Shown here: positions 42,920 through 52,542 of the stretch, one piece after another
Position numbering within the stretch: the stretch's first letter is position 1
How the letters are laid out: the number at the start of each line of letters is the position of its first letter
Source of the DNA: Klebsiella sp. BIGb0407
GTDB lineage: Bacteria > Pseudomonadota > Gammaproteobacteria > Enterobacterales > Enterobacteriaceae
Length of the DNA stretch: 64,000 bases
Assembly: GCF_024807845.1 (NCBI RefSeq)
Contig: NZ_JANUEQ010000013.1
Coordinates: 19,818-83,817, forward strand
Direction: 5' to 3'
The notes under the pieces: generated by a model
Told to the model about the DNA's origin: nothing
Database searches by the model: none
Seen by the model: only the letters and a program-made list of their open reading frames with translations
Position numbers and translations under genes: made by a program

Positions 42920-43093
42920 TTTTACTATCCTTGCCGTTCTTTGATATGCTCTCAGAATAATATATCAAAAAAACAATTAAATATAAATTAATCTATTTAA
43001 AGCATAGGATGATATCTTCAATCAATAGGGTTTTCTGATACTTTACAGGTATTAACGCTTTTCTGTCACCACCAGATAAGAGCAGTCAATCGG

Positions 43094-43185
43094 CTACGGA
43101 TCTATAAGGGAGCGGTCGTTAGCCATGACGCAACTTGTGTCCTGCTGAGTCCCTTATCAGCCACTGTAGCCTCAGTCATACTCCA
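43094..43185 (-). pseudogene. Decayed 3' part of a small secreted-peptide gene
   Basis: Read leftward, it shares ACTCAGCAGGA, GGCTAACGACCG and TTATAGAT, in order and spacing, with the 3' half of the intact gene at 43853-44038. The 5' half with the signal peptide is missing. It is what remains of the second copy of that gene after the tandem duplication. Confidence 0.65.
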
Positions 43186-43309
43186 GTTTGATGAAATTTC
43201 GCTGATGGCGATTGAATAAAATCGGAACTATTCGTTCACCTTGTTCAAAATAATAGGCCTATATAATTCGTGGTTTTATGAAGAAAATAATCTGCCCTTG
43301 AGCTAACCC

Positions 43310-43342
43310 CAAAAACAAAAAAACCTCACTTAAGAGGCTTTT
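43310..43342 (-). terminator. Terminator of the first DUF1471 gene
   Basis: On the minus strand, CCTC-TTAAGT-GAGG flanked by A and T runs (seven T's after the stem). Similar structures follow each gene of the array (also at 43805 and 44221). Confidence 0.75.
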
Positions 43343-43418
43343 CGTTATCGCATCGGCTAAGCGAAATATGACCGTCATCTCTGACGGCCTTTCCGGCAGT
43401 TCCTTCTGCGACCATTCT

Positions 43419-43628
43419 TTATTTATCCAGCTGGGCGGTCATATGTACCTGGTTGTTAACGATGGCGCTGGTAATTTTATAGTTGGTGCCTTGCTCGGCG
43501 GCTTTGGCAGCAATTTTCGCTTCAGCACCGTCCAGGGTGGATGCAGTGGCGCTGATACTTTGTGCGAAGGCACCCATAGACATCAGAGAAAGAGCGGTAA
43601 CTGCAACAAAAGTTTTGATGGTTTTCAT
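43419..43628 (-). CDS. Small secreted DUF1471 (YhcN/BhsA-like) protein, copy 1
   Basis: A 69-residue precursor. The signal peptide MKTIKTFVAVTALSLMSMG... ends at AFA, and the mature part of about 47 residues has the DUF1471 pattern (AKIAAKAAEQGTNYKITSAI, then NNQVHMTAQLDK). I start at 43628, where AGGA is 8 bases upstream. Family members are periplasmic or outer-membrane stress and biofilm proteins (BhsA, McbA). It is almost identical to the copy at 44325. Its own terminator follows. Confidence 0.85.
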   Translation of the reverse strand: MKTIKTFVAVTALSLMSMGAFAQSISATASTLDGAEAKIAAKAAEQGTNYKITSAIVNNQVHMTAQLDK

Positions 43629-43804
43629 GGTCATATTCCTGTGTTTCATTATTCATTAGGAGGCGCTGTTGGCCTGATGTGATAATAATATCGAGGATGA
43701 TGATTGAATGAAATCGGAACTATTTGCTTATCTTGTTCAAAATAATAGATCAATGGTGTTGCGGTAATTCGAAAGATGGCGCCCTGTCTTTGGTTTACCC
43801 CAAA

Positions 43805-43833
43805 AACGAAAAAACCTCATTTAAGAGGTTTTG
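43805..43833 (-). terminator. Terminator of the middle small gene
   Basis: On the minus strand, CCTC-TTAAAT-GAGG followed by TTTTTTCG. Same design as the neighbouring array terminators. Confidence 0.7.
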
Positions 43834-43852
43834 TATTCTCGTGCCAGCTGAG

Positions 43853-44038
43853 TTATGCATCTATAAGGAAACGGTCGTTAGCCAGTGGGCAACGGTTATC
43901 CTGCTGAGTATCCTGGTCCGTCATTTTAGTAGTAGCTGCATTCTGGGTTGATGTGGTGGCGCTGGCACTTTGTGCGAAGGCACCCATCGACATCAAAGAA
44001 ATAGCGGTCACTGCAACAAAGGTTTTGATTGTTTTCAT
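43853..44038 (-). CDS. Small secreted peptide with a DUF1471-type signal but unrelated mature part
   Basis: A 61-residue precursor. Its first 24 residues are nearly identical to those of the flanking DUF1471 proteins (MKTIKTFVAVTAISLMSMG, ending AFA). The mature part of about 39 residues is polar and unlike them (TTSTQNAATTKMTDQDTQQD, then NRCPLANDRF). It has one cysteine and lacks the DUF1471 core. It could be a diverged paralogue shortened by mutation or a fused peptide. AGGAACATGGCT precedes the start. Function unknown. Confidence 0.65.
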   Translation of the reverse strand: MKTIKTFVAVTAISLMSMGAFAQSASATTSTQNAATTKMTDQDTQQDNRCPLANDRFLIDA

Positions 44039-44220
44039 AGCCATGTTCCTGTGTGTCGTTTTTATGAGGAGGCACTGTTGGCGGCCTGATGTAATAGATA
44101 ATATCGGACATAATGGTTGAATGAAATTGGAACTATTTGTTCACCTTGTTCAAAATAATAGGCCTATATAATCCGTGGTTTTATGAAGAAAATAATCTGC
44201 CCTTGAGCTAACCCCAAAAA

Positions 44221-44249
44221 CAAAAAAAACCTCAATTAAGAGGTTTTTC
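44221..44249 (-). terminator. Terminator of the second DUF1471 gene
   Basis: On the minus strand, AAAAACCTC-TTAATT-GAGG followed by eight T's: a strong intrinsic terminator. Confidence 0.78.
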
Positions 44250-44324
44250 ATTATCGCATCGGCTAACCGAAATATGACCGCCATCTCTGGCGGCCTTTCC
44301 GGCAGTTCCTTCTGCGACCATTCT

Positions 44325-44534
44325 TTATTTATCCAGCTGGGCGGTCATATGTACCTGGTTGTTAACGATGGCGCTGGTAATTTTATAGTTGGTGCCTTGC
44401 TCGGCGGCTTTGGCAGCAATTTTCGCTTCAGCACCGTCCAGGGTGGATGCAGTGGCGCTGATACTTTGTGCGAAGGCACCCATAGACATCAGAGAGAGAG
44501 CGGTAACTGCAACAAAAGTTTTGATGGTTTTCAT
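44325..44534 (-). CDS. Small secreted DUF1471 (YhcN/BhsA-like) protein, copy 2
   Basis: This encodes the same 69-residue precursor as the gene at 43419, with identical protein sequence, signal peptide, start context and terminator design. It is the first gene of the array in the direction of transcription. The order is DUF1471, peptide, DUF1471, peptide remnant: two tandem copies of a two-gene unit. Confidence 0.85.
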   Translation of the reverse strand: MKTIKTFVAVTALSLMSMGAFAQSISATASTLDGAEAKIAAKAAEQGTNYKITSAIVNNQVHMTAQLDK

Positions 44535-44784
44535 GGTCATATTCCTGTGTTTCATTATTCATTAGGAGGCGCTGTTGGCCTGATGTGATAATAATATCGA
44601 GGATGATGATTCAATGAAATCGGAGCTATTTGCTTATCTTGTTCAAAATAATAGATTGATATGTGTTGTGGTTATTCACAGGTGGTGAAGCTGATTGAGA
44701 CAGTGAGCAGCAGGGGGGACTACGGTAAATCCGAATATCTGCGGGAAGTTTCAAATTCATATGCTGAAAGAGTATATGGGGCAT

Positions 44785-44816
44785 AAAAACGGCCGATCCT
44801 GAGATCGGCCGTTTTT
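44785..44816. terminator. Bidirectional terminator after malT
   Basis: A 14-bp perfect stem AAAAACGGCCGATC (44785-44798 with 44803-44816) with a CTGA loop. The stem itself supplies a T-run on each strand. It lies 32 bases past the malT stop. Confidence 0.9.
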
Positions 44817-44847
44817 ATTTCTTTTAAAGCAGTGACCACTATTGTGG

Positions 44848-47559
44848 TCAAACATACCCCATCATCTCTAATAAACGCTGGGCCTGCTGTATTGCTTCCT
44901 GGCGATGGCTGACGCCCATTTTCTGATATAAATTACGGATATGCGTTTTAATGGTGGTGGCCGCAACATCCAGTTCACCGGCAATTTGCTCATTACTGTA
45001 GCCGGAGTAAATCAACCCTAATACCTGCCATTCACGCTGAGTTAATGGGCTGGTGCGGATTAATTCCGGTACCTGCGGGTGCGTGAGCAGCTTATCGACA
45101 AACACTTCATCAAAATGGGCAAACTTATGGCGATGATGCTGATTAATATCTTTGAGGATCCGCTGGGCACGGTGTTGCTCTAATTCAGGTAACGCATTGA
45201 GCTGAATCAGTTGCCGTAGCTGCTGCGCCATAGTCTCACCTTCAATCACAAAGTGACTGATAAAGCCGGTGCGATTGGCCAATGACAGTGACTCAATTAA
45301 GGCTTTTTGAGCCTCACTTTTACGGTCAGTTTGCCCGTAAAGAATATTACTCAATAGTAGATTACGATTAAGATCGCTGGTTAAACGTAAGCGGCGCGCA
45401 TTCTCATTGAGTTCATCGAGGACCACTTCCGCTTCATTATAACGACCCAGCATAATCTGGATGCGGGCAATATTACGCCATTGACCCTGCAAAAAGTGGT
45501 TATCGGCCATTCCCGGTTTTTCCGCATCGCGTAGCCAGTTGGCTGCCGCCTCTTTATCTCCGGTCATCTGCCAGTGAATAATTCGCGGTTTATCCGCATT
45601 GGTTTTCCAGTCAAGATGATACTGACTATCGTATTGCAGCTCCTCGCAACGCTGAATATACATATTGGCATTATCCAGATCCCCGCGAGCCAGCGAACAT
45701 TTTGCCAGCATCGCCAGGCACTGTAACTGCTGGCGTGGAGGGTAGTTAACCAGAATTTCAATACCCTTACGCGCTGCTTCTTCAGCTTCATCCAGCCTTG
45801 ACCATGACCAGAGCACCTGAGAGCGAATGCGCAGCAAGAATTCATGCATCGGCAACTGTTCAAGATGCTGTTCATGAATTAATTCAAAGGCTTTATCCTG
45901 AGTTTCATAAGCGGCTTGCAGATACCCTTGTGCAATCAGAATCTCACTCTGCTGTAATAACGCCCATAAAGCATAGTGATAGACTTCGTGGCGGCGCGCC
46001 ATTTGCTCGGTTTGCTGCATCATCGGCAGGGCGCGACTCAGTTCCCCTTTGCAATGGTGAACTTCTCCGGTAACTGACGTTGCGACTATGCGGCTATAGA
46101 AATTATCAAGCGGCAGTATTTTAAGGGCCTCTGCTGCCAGGTGCTCTGCTTCATCCGGTTTCCCGGCATTAATAGCTACCTGAGCGCGCAGCGCATTAAA
46201 TTCGGCCTGCATAATCTCATCGACAGGAATTTTTCGGTCTTGCATCGCTGACTCTGCGTGTTCAAGCAGAGTATTCACTTCACCGTAACGATGCTGGCTT
46301 TGCGCGAGCCAGGCTTGTAATAATGCCAGTTCAGAGTTTTGTACCAATAAAGAATAGGGCAGAGCGTTCAGGCATTGTTCCAGCAGCGTCAGTTCACTGT
46401 GGTTAAACAGCGTCCAGGCATGTTGCAGCAAAATATCACGCAACATAGCGACATCACCTGATGCCAGCGCATGGTGAATCGCCTCTGCGGGAAAGCCCAA
46501 CGCCATCCACCCTTCAGCGGCTGTACGGTGTAATTCTGGAAGTTCAAGCGCCAATTCCCACTGGCAACGCTGGCGTAAGAAAGCGGCAAACAGCGGGTGG
46601 AAACAGAACCATTCCCCGCTGTCATCCATACGATGAATAAATAAACCCTGCCGTTCCAGATCCTCCAGCCGCTGCTGACCATTATCCTCACCGGTCAAAC
46701 GAACAATCAGTGCATCATTCATGGAGCGGAGCACTGAGCAACGCAGCAGGAAGGTGCGAGACTCTCTATCGACCAGATCCAGTACTTCATCGACTAAGTA
46801 ATCTGATAAATGGCTGGCATTCAGCCCGGCCAGACGTTTAGCCGATTTTTGTGCCGAAGAGTTGGGCTGTTGCGAGGACAAGGCTATCAATTGCAATGCG
46901 GTTGCCCAGCCTTCCACTTCGTCACAGAACCGGCTGCTATCACCTTGTTCCAGTGGCACCGATAAACGGTGATCGAAGAATTGCTGGGCTTCCTGGTGAT
47001 TAAAGGCCAATTGCTGCATGCCTAACTCACGCAACTGATCGCGTACTCGCAGGTTAGCAATCCCCAGAGGTGGTAATGTACGGGAGAGTATCACTAAGGC
47101 TAAATTTTCTGGCTGATGGCGCAGGAAAAACCGCATAGCCTCATGAATCGCATCATTGGTTATCAGATGGTAGTCATCGATAACCAGATAGAGCTGGCCC
47201 TGCCAGTCGGACAGTTCAATAAATAATTGCGAAAATAACGCAGAAAGACTGGCGTACTGATGCTTCTGGCTCAGGGCTTCACTTTTACTACAATGACCGC
47301 CAGTCGCTGCCTGAACGGCCGCAATCAGATAGCTGGCAAATCGTTCAGGTTGATTGTCACTTTCATCCAGAGAATACCAGCCAAGATCTGACTTATCAGC
47401 GGCCCACTGGGCTATCAGGGTCGTTTTACCGTAGCCGGCAGGACAATTTATTAATGTCAGACGGTAATCACCGACATCAGATAGCTGAGCCAGTAAGCGG
47501 TCACGTATTACGGTATTTTGCAGCCGTACTGGACGGCTCAGTTTTGATGGGATCAGCAT
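44848..47559 (-). CDS. malT: Maltose regulon activator MalT
   Basis: A 903-residue STAND-class activator, close to E. coli MalT (901). The N-terminal ATPase has Walker [10 protein letters not shown] near residue 36 and LVIDDYH near 126. A TPR-like maltotriose-sensing superhelix follows (about 440-800). The C-terminal LuxR helix-turn-helix is at about 835-895 ([20 protein letters not shown], then [16 protein letters not shown]). ATP and maltotriose drive oligomerisation on GGAKGA boxes. It is divergent from malPQ. Confidence 0.96.
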   Translation of the reverse strand: MLIPSKLSRPVRLQNTVIRDRLLAQLSDVGDYRLTLINCPAGYGKTTLIAQWAADKSDLGWYSLDESDNQPERFASYLIAAVQAATGGHCSKSEALSQKHQYASLSALFSQLFIELSDWQGQLYLVIDDYHLITNDAIHEAMRFFLRHQPENLALVILSRTLPPLGIANLRVRDQLRELGMQQLAFNHQEAQQFFDHRLSVPLEQGDSSRFCDEVEGWATALQLIALSSQQPNSSAQKSAKRLAGLNASHLSDYLVDEVLDLVDRESRTFLLRCSVLRSMNDALIVRLTGEDNGQQRLEDLERQGLFIHRMDDSGEWFCFHPLFAAFLRQRCQWELALELPELHRTAAEGWMALGFPAEAIHHALASGDVAMLRDILLQHAWTLFNHSELTLLEQCLNALPYSLLVQNSELALLQAWLAQSQHRYGEVNTLLEHAESAMQDRKIPVDEIMQAEFNALRAQVAINAGKPDEAEHLAAEALKILPLDNFYSRIVATSVTGEVHHCKGELSRALPMMQQTEQMARRHEVYHYALWALLQQSEILIAQGYLQAAYETQDKAFELIHEQHLEQLPMHEFLLRIRSQVLWSWSRLDEAEEAARKGIEILVNYPPRQQLQCLAMLAKCSLARGDLDNANMYIQRCEELQYDSQYHLDWKTNADKPRIIHWQMTGDKEAAANWLRDAEKPGMADNHFLQGQWRNIARIQIMLGRYNEAEVVLDELNENARRLRLTSDLNRNLLLSNILYGQTDRKSEAQKALIESLSLANRTGFISHFVIEGETMAQQLRQLIQLNALPELEQHRAQRILKDINQHHRHKFAHFDEVFVDKLLTHPQVPELIRTSPLTQREWQVLGLIYSGYSNEQIAGELDVAATTIKTHIRNLYQKMGVSHRQEAIQQAQRLLEMMGYV

Positions 47560-47869
47560 GCTGTGTCCGGTTTGAAATAGATCCGGTGAAAGGGAGGCCT
47601 GATTCTTATCATGTCATTGGTAGTGAAATGCTACAGCCACTCATGAGAGTCATTATTCTTATGACTAATTAACACTGCTGAGAGCGAATGACAACTATAT
47701 TAATGTAATGCAGATGCTGTTTCCTATGGCTGTTGTCTGCGTCAGATCACAGTTTTAGCTACGCCCTGCGACTCATCCCCAGCTAAGCCTTTGTCGGGAT
47801 GATGTTGTTATCAGCGTTCATTGGCAGGATGAATATAAGATTATCCCACTCACAGATTAGAGACCTCCT
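47560..47869. promoter_or_regulatory. malT/malP divergent control region with MalT boxes
   Basis: MalT cores lie at 47773-47778 (TCATCC), 47797-47802 (GGATGA) and 47827-47832 (GGATGA). This reproduces the inverted pair plus promoter-proximal site known for E. coli malPp. AGATCACA at 47744-47751 is a CRP half-site that could serve malT. No ORF was credible. Confidence 0.8.
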
Positions 47870-50275
47870 ATGTCACAGCCTATGCTAAAAAAGGACGATT
47901 TCCTGGCCGCGCTGACCCGTCAATGGCAGCGTTTTGGTTTAACCTCTGCTCAGCAAATGAATCAGCATCAATGGTGGGAGGCTGTTAGTGCGGCACTGGC
48001 CGAACAGCTGGCTGCGCAACCGGCACCCAGTAAAATTAAGCCAGTACAACGCCATGTAAACTACATTTCTATGGAGTTTTTAATTGGCCGTTTGACTGCC
48101 AATAACCTGATTAACCTCGGATGGTACGATCAGGTTGAAAAATTACTGGCCGAGCAGCAGATCAACTTAAGTGATTTGCTGGAGCAGGAAACCGACCCGG
48201 CATTAGGTAATGGTGGCTTAGGGCGCCTGGCCGCTTGTTTCCTGGATTCAATGGCAACCGTTGAACAACCCGCTACCGGTTACGGCTTAAATTACCAGTA
48301 CGGTCTGTTCCGTCAGTCTTTCAGTGAATGTAAACAACAGGAAGCGCCGGATAACTGGCATCGTGAAAGCTACCCGTGGTTCCAGCACAATGCTGCTCTG
48401 GCAGTCGACGTCGGTTTTGGTGGCAAACTGGAAAAACAGGCCGATGGTCGCCAGTTGTGGCGTCCGGACTTTAGTATTCGCGGTGAAGCATGGGATTTAC
48501 CGGTACTCGGTTATCGCAATGGTGTGACCCAGCCGTTACGTTTATGGCAGGCAACGCATCAGCACCCGTTTGATTTAACTAAGTTTAATGACGGGAAATT
48601 CCTGCTTGCGGAACAACAGGGCGTAGAAGCTGAAAAACTGACCAAAGTTTTATACCCAAATGATAACCATCTGGCCGGTAAGCGCTTGCGTCTGATGCAG
48701 CAATATTTCCAGTGTGCCTGCTCTGTCGCCGATATCTTACGCAAACACCACCAGGCTGGGCGTAAATTAGCCGAATTACCGGACTATGAAGTTATTCAAC
48801 TGAATGATACTCACCCGACCATCGCGATTCCTGAAATGCTGCGCGTATTGCTGGACGAGCACCAGTTAGACTGGGATGCGGCCTGGGCGATTACCAGTAA
48901 AACCTTCGCCTATACCAACCATACTCTGATGCCTGAAGCGCTTGAGTGCTGGGACGAAAAACTTGTTAAAAGCCTGCTGCCACGACATTTTGCCATTATT
49001 AAGCAGATCAACGCTCAGTTTAAGAAACTGGTCGACAAACAGTGGCCTGGGGATGACAAGGTGTGGGCCAAACTGGCAGTACACCATGACAAGCAAGTCA
49101 GAATGGCAAATTTATGTGTCGTCAGCGGTTTTGCTGTTAATGGCGTGGCGCAGCTGCATTCCGATTTGGTGATCAAAGATTTATTCCCTGAATACTATCA
49201 ATTATGGCCAAATAAATTCCATAACGTGACCAATGGTATTACCCCGCGTCGCTGGCTGAAGCAGTGTAACCCTGCACTTTCTACCCTGATCGATGATTCA
49301 CTCAAAGTAGAGTGGGCGAATGATTTAGAGGCATTAGCAGGCCTTGAGTCTTTCGTTGCTGATAAAGCTTTCGCTCAGCGTTATCAGCAAATCAAACATG
49401 ACAACAAAGTTAAGCTGGCTGAATATGTTAAGCAGGTAATGGGAATCACCATTAACCCGAATGCTATCTTCGATGTGCAGATCAAACGCTTACATGAATA
49501 CAAACGTCAGCATTTGAATCTGTTGCATATCCTTTCGTTGTACCGTCAGATTCGTGATAACCCGAACATTGACATGGTTCCGCGTGTTTTCCTGTTTGGG
49601 GCAAAAGCGGCACCAGGCTATTATTTAGCCAAGAACATTATTTATGCAATTAATCAGGCCGCTGAGAAGATCAACAACGATCCTGTGGTTAAAGACAGAC
49701 TGAAAGTGGTCTTCATTCCTGATTATCGCGTTTCGGTTGCTGAACTGATGATCCCTGCCGCTGATGTCTCTGAGCAAATTTCAACTGCCGGTAAAGAAGC
49801 TTCGGGTACCGGGAATATGAAGATGGCGCTGAATGGGGCGTTAACTGTCGGTACGCTGGATGGGGCTAACGTCGAAATTGCTGAACAAGTGGGTGATGAG
49901 AATATCTTTATTTTCGGCAACACCGTTGAGCAAGTAAAAGAAATTCTGGCTAAAGGCTATCAGCCGAAAAAATATCTGAAAAATGATGCTCACCTGAAAA
50001 GTATTCTCGACGAACTGGCCAGCGGCGCATTCAGCAACGGTGATAAACATGCCTTTGATATGATGCTACATAGCTTACTGGAAGGGGGCGACCCGTATCT
50101 GGTATTAGCTGATTTTGCTTCATATTGTGACGCTCAGAAGCAAATCGATACCCTGTATCGTGATAAAGATGAATGGACCCGCCGTACGATTCTCAATACT
50201 GCTCGGGTAGGCGTATTCAGTTCTGACCGCTCAATTCGCGATTATCAGAAGCGAATCTGGCAAGCAAAACGTTAA
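47870..50275 (+). CDS. malP: Maltodextrin phosphorylase MalP
   Basis: An 801-residue glycogen/starch phosphorylase family enzyme that releases glucose 1-phosphate from maltodextrins in the cytoplasm. [18 protein letters not shown] lies near residue 113, IQLNDTHP near 310, and the pyridoxal-phosphate lysine region [14 protein letters not shown] near 645. [13 protein letters not shown] near 540 is also typical. Length is close to E. coli MalP (797). It is the first gene of malPQ. Confidence 0.97.
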   Translation: MSQPMLKKDDFLAALTRQWQRFGLTSAQQMNQHQWWEAVSAALAEQLAAQPAPSKIKPVQRHVNYISMEFLIGRLTANNLINLGWYDQVEKLLAEQQINLSDLLEQETDPALGNGGLGRLAACFLDSMATVEQPATGYGLNYQYGLFRQSFSECKQQEAPDNWHRESYPWFQHNAALAVDVGFGGKLEKQADGRQLWRPDFSIRGEAWDLPVLGYRNGVTQPLRLWQATHQHPFDLTKFNDGKFLLAEQQGVEAEKLTKVLYPNDNHLAGKRLRLMQQYFQCACSVADILRKHHQAGRKLAELPDYEVIQLNDTHPTIAIPEMLRVLLDEHQLDWDAAWAITSKTFAYTNHTLMPEALECWDEKLVKSLLPRHFAIIKQINAQFKKLVDKQWPGDDKVWAKLAVHHDKQVRMANLCVVSGFAVNGVAQLHSDLVIKDLFPEYYQLWPNKFHNVTNGITPRRWLKQCNPALSTLIDDSLKVEWANDLEALAGLESFVADKAFAQRYQQIKHDNKVKLAEYVKQVMGITINPNAIFDVQIKRLHEYKRQHLNLLHILSLYRQIRDNPNIDMVPRVFLFGAKAAPGYYLAKNIIYAINQAAEKINNDPVVKDRLKVVFIPDYRVSVAELMIPAADVSEQISTAGKEASGTGNMKMALNGALTVGTLDGANVEIAEQVGDENIFIFGNTVEQVKEILAKGYQPKKYLKNDAHLKSILDELASGAFSNGDKHAFDMMLHSLLEGGDPYLVLADFASYCDAQKQIDTLYRDKDEWTRRTILNTARVGVFSSDRSIRDYQKRIWQAKR

Positions 50276-50287
50276 GGAGAGGGCAGC

Positions 50288-52384
50288 ATGGGTCGTCAAT
50301 CTCTCGATCAAGCAGCAACCCTGGCAGGAATATCTGCCAGTTATATTAATGCGCATGGTAAGCAGCAAGATATTTCCTCGGAAACTAAGCTGCAATTACT
50401 GGCGGCTATGGGAGGGATTGAGACATTCCATGAACCTCAGACCGAACAAGCGCCATTACCCAACGTGAAAGTTTTCACTTTTGGTAGTCCGATACAGTTA
50501 CCTGTCGCAGGTTCTGGCGATTATCAATGGCAATTACAAACTGAAAAGGGTGAGCTATTTGTGGGGCGAACCAGTGCTCAAAAAACGCTGACCCTTGAGG
50601 TGTCTTTGCCGCAGGGCTACCACCGTTTTATTCTCGAGCAAGGCTTAAAGCAGTGGCAGTGCTCGGTGATAGTCGCCCCAAAACGTTGTTATGAACCCGA
50701 TGCTTTACTGACCGGGAAAAAACTCTGGGGCGCTTGTGTGCAGCTATATACCCTGCGCTCTGAACATAACTGGGGTATTGGTGATTTTGGTGATTTAAAC
50801 CAGATGCTGGAGCAGGTTGAAGAGCGCGGTGGAGCCTTTATCGGTTTGAACCCGATTCATGCGTTGTATCCTGCAAATCCACAAAGTATCAGTCCTTATA
50901 GTCCTTCATCCAGACGCTGGCTGAATGTGATTTATATCGACGTCAATGGCGTGGATGAGTTTCAGCACAGTGAAGCCGCCCAGGCCTGGTGGAATCAGCC
51001 GGAAACGCAAGCTGCGCTTGCCAGCGCCCGGGCTAACGAGTGGGTTGATTATCCGCAAGTTATGAGGCTTAAATTAACCGCATTGCGTCTGGCATTTCCC
51101 TTATTTTCTGCCCGCAAGGTAGAAGACTGTCGGGTTAAAGCATTTCATAAATTCGTTGAGCAAGGCGGTAGTAGTCTGCATCAACAAGCTACATTTGATG
51201 CGCTTCATGCTCATCTAAGTGAACATGATCCTATGATGTGGGGCTGGCCAGTATGGCCGGAAAAATATCGTGATGGTCATAGCCATGCGGTAGCGGAGTT
51301 CTGCCGTGAGCATGCAGGGGAAGTCAATTTCTACCTGTGGCTACAGTGGCTGGCGGCGAGCCAGTTTGATGATTGTTTCCGTACCTGCCAGTCACGCAGC
51401 ATGCCGGTTGGTTTATATCGTGACTTGGCCGTCGGTGTGGCAGAAGGCGGGGCTGAAACCTGGTGCGATCGCGAGCTATATTGTCTTAAAGCTTCCGTTG
51501 GTGCACCCCCTGATATCTTAGGGCCGTTGGGTCAGAACTGGGGATTACCGCCAATGGATCCGCATGTTATGGAGGCGCGTGCTTATCAGCCTTTTATTGA
51601 TTTGCTACGTGCCAATATGACCAGCTGTGGCGCATTACGTATTGACCATGTGATGGCCTTACTGCGTCTCTGGTGGATACCTTACGGGCAGACCGCAGAT
51701 AAAGGTGCCTATGTAAAATATCCGGTGGATGACTTGCTGGCGATACTGGCTCTGGAAAGTCAGCGTCATCGTTGCATGGTGATTGGCGAGGACTTAGGGA
51801 TTGTACCGGCAGAGATTATTGGCAAACTGCGTGATAGCGGGGTGTATTCCTACAAAGTGCTCTATTTTGAGCACGACAGTGAGAATCAGTTCCGTGCGCC
51901 ACAATCTTACACGGTGCAAGCCATGGCAACCATCACCACCCATGACTTACCCACATTGCGTGGTTACTGGCAAAGTGATGATTTGACTCTGGGAAATCAG
52001 CTGGGGTTATATCCTGACCAGGAGATACTGGCTCAGCTTTATCTGGATCGGGAGCAATCGAAGCAAGGTTTGCTGGATGGACTGCATCAGTATGATTGTG
52101 TTCCCAAAGATGTCGGTCTTAAGGCTTCATTACTGCCAATGAGCCCGGAGCTGAACCACGGGTTGCAGCATTATATTGCTGACAGTGCCAGTGCATTATT
52201 AGGGCTGCAGCCTGAAGACTGGCTGGATATGGCGGCACCGGTAAATATTCCGGGAACCACTGATGAATATCCAAACTGGCGACGTAAACTGACAGCCAGC
52301 CTTGAAGAGATGTTTGCTGATCAGCAAGTTAATCGTTTATTACAAGATATTGATAAGCGACGTAAGCAGACCTCAGCAGGTTAA
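50288..52384 (+). CDS. malQ: 4-alpha-glucanotransferase (amylomaltase) MalQ
   Basis: A 698-residue GH77 enzyme that disproportionates maltose and maltodextrins. An N-terminal domain of about 130 residues, usual in enterobacterial MalQ, precedes the barrel. QLYTLRSEHNWGIGDFGDL near residue 150, ISPYSPSSRRW near 200, the nucleophile Asp in ALRIDHVM near 455 and the catalytic Glu in VIGEDLG near 500 are present. AAGGAGAGGGC precedes the start 12 bases after malP. Confidence 0.96.
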   Translation: MGRQSLDQAATLAGISASYINAHGKQQDISSETKLQLLAAMGGIETFHEPQTEQAPLPNVKVFTFGSPIQLPVAGSGDYQWQLQTEKGELFVGRTSAQKTLTLEVSLPQGYHRFILEQGLKQWQCSVIVAPKRCYEPDALLTGKKLWGACVQLYTLRSEHNWGIGDFGDLNQMLEQVEERGGAFIGLNPIHALYPANPQSISPYSPSSRRWLNVIYIDVNGVDEFQHSEAAQAWWNQPETQAALASARANEWVDYPQVMRLKLTALRLAFPLFSARKVEDCRVKAFHKFVEQGGSSLHQQATFDALHAHLSEHDPMMWGWPVWPEKYRDGHSHAVAEFCREHAGEVNFYLWLQWLAASQFDDCFRTCQSRSMPVGLYRDLAVGVAEGGAETWCDRELYCLKASVGAPPDILGPLGQNWGLPPMDPHVMEARAYQPFIDLLRANMTSCGALRIDHVMALLRLWWIPYGQTADKGAYVKYPVDDLLAILALESQRHRCMVIGEDLGIVPAEIIGKLRDSGVYSYKVLYFEHDSENQFRAPQSYTVQAMATITTHDLPTLRGYWQSDDLTLGNQLGLYPDQEILAQLYLDREQSKQGLLDGLHQYDCVPKDVGLKASLLPMSPELNHGLQHYIADSASALLGLQPEDWLDMAAPVNIPGTTDEYPNWRRKLTASLEEMFADQQVNRLLQDIDKRRKQTSAG

Positions 52385-52405
52385 TTTGTGACGTTTTTAA
52401 CTCAT

Positions 52406-52437
52406 AAACTCAGGTCTTCAGCAGGCCTGAGTTTTTC
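52406..52437 (+). terminator. Terminator of malPQ
   Basis: AAACTCAGG (52406-52414) and CCTGAGTTT (from 52426), followed by further T's. It is 22 bases past the malQ stop. It separates malPQ from the adhesin cluster. Confidence 0.8.
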
Positions 52438-52542
52438 ATTTAGACAAAAGATTTTCCAGTTTCCATAAAACCTCCTTACCTGTTGGTTTTCTTAATGTTA
52501 TTTTAGATAAATAGCATTCAATCCGGGCCAGAAGGTTTTCAC

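Larger units (their letters stand above)
43211..43748. repeat. Tandem duplication, copy 1
   Basis: This is almost identical to 44116-44654, with a period of about 906 bp. It includes the terminator, the complete DUF1471 gene and its upstream region. The two coding copies differ at one base that I could find (A at 43590-43600 versus G in the other copy), so the duplication is recent or homogenised by gene conversion. Confidence 0.9.
44116..44654. repeat. Tandem duplication, copy 2
   Basis: Second copy of the roughly 540-bp near-identical block starting at 43211. It carries the same terminator, DUF1471 gene and upstream sequence. Past 44654 the two copies diverge. Confidence 0.9.
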
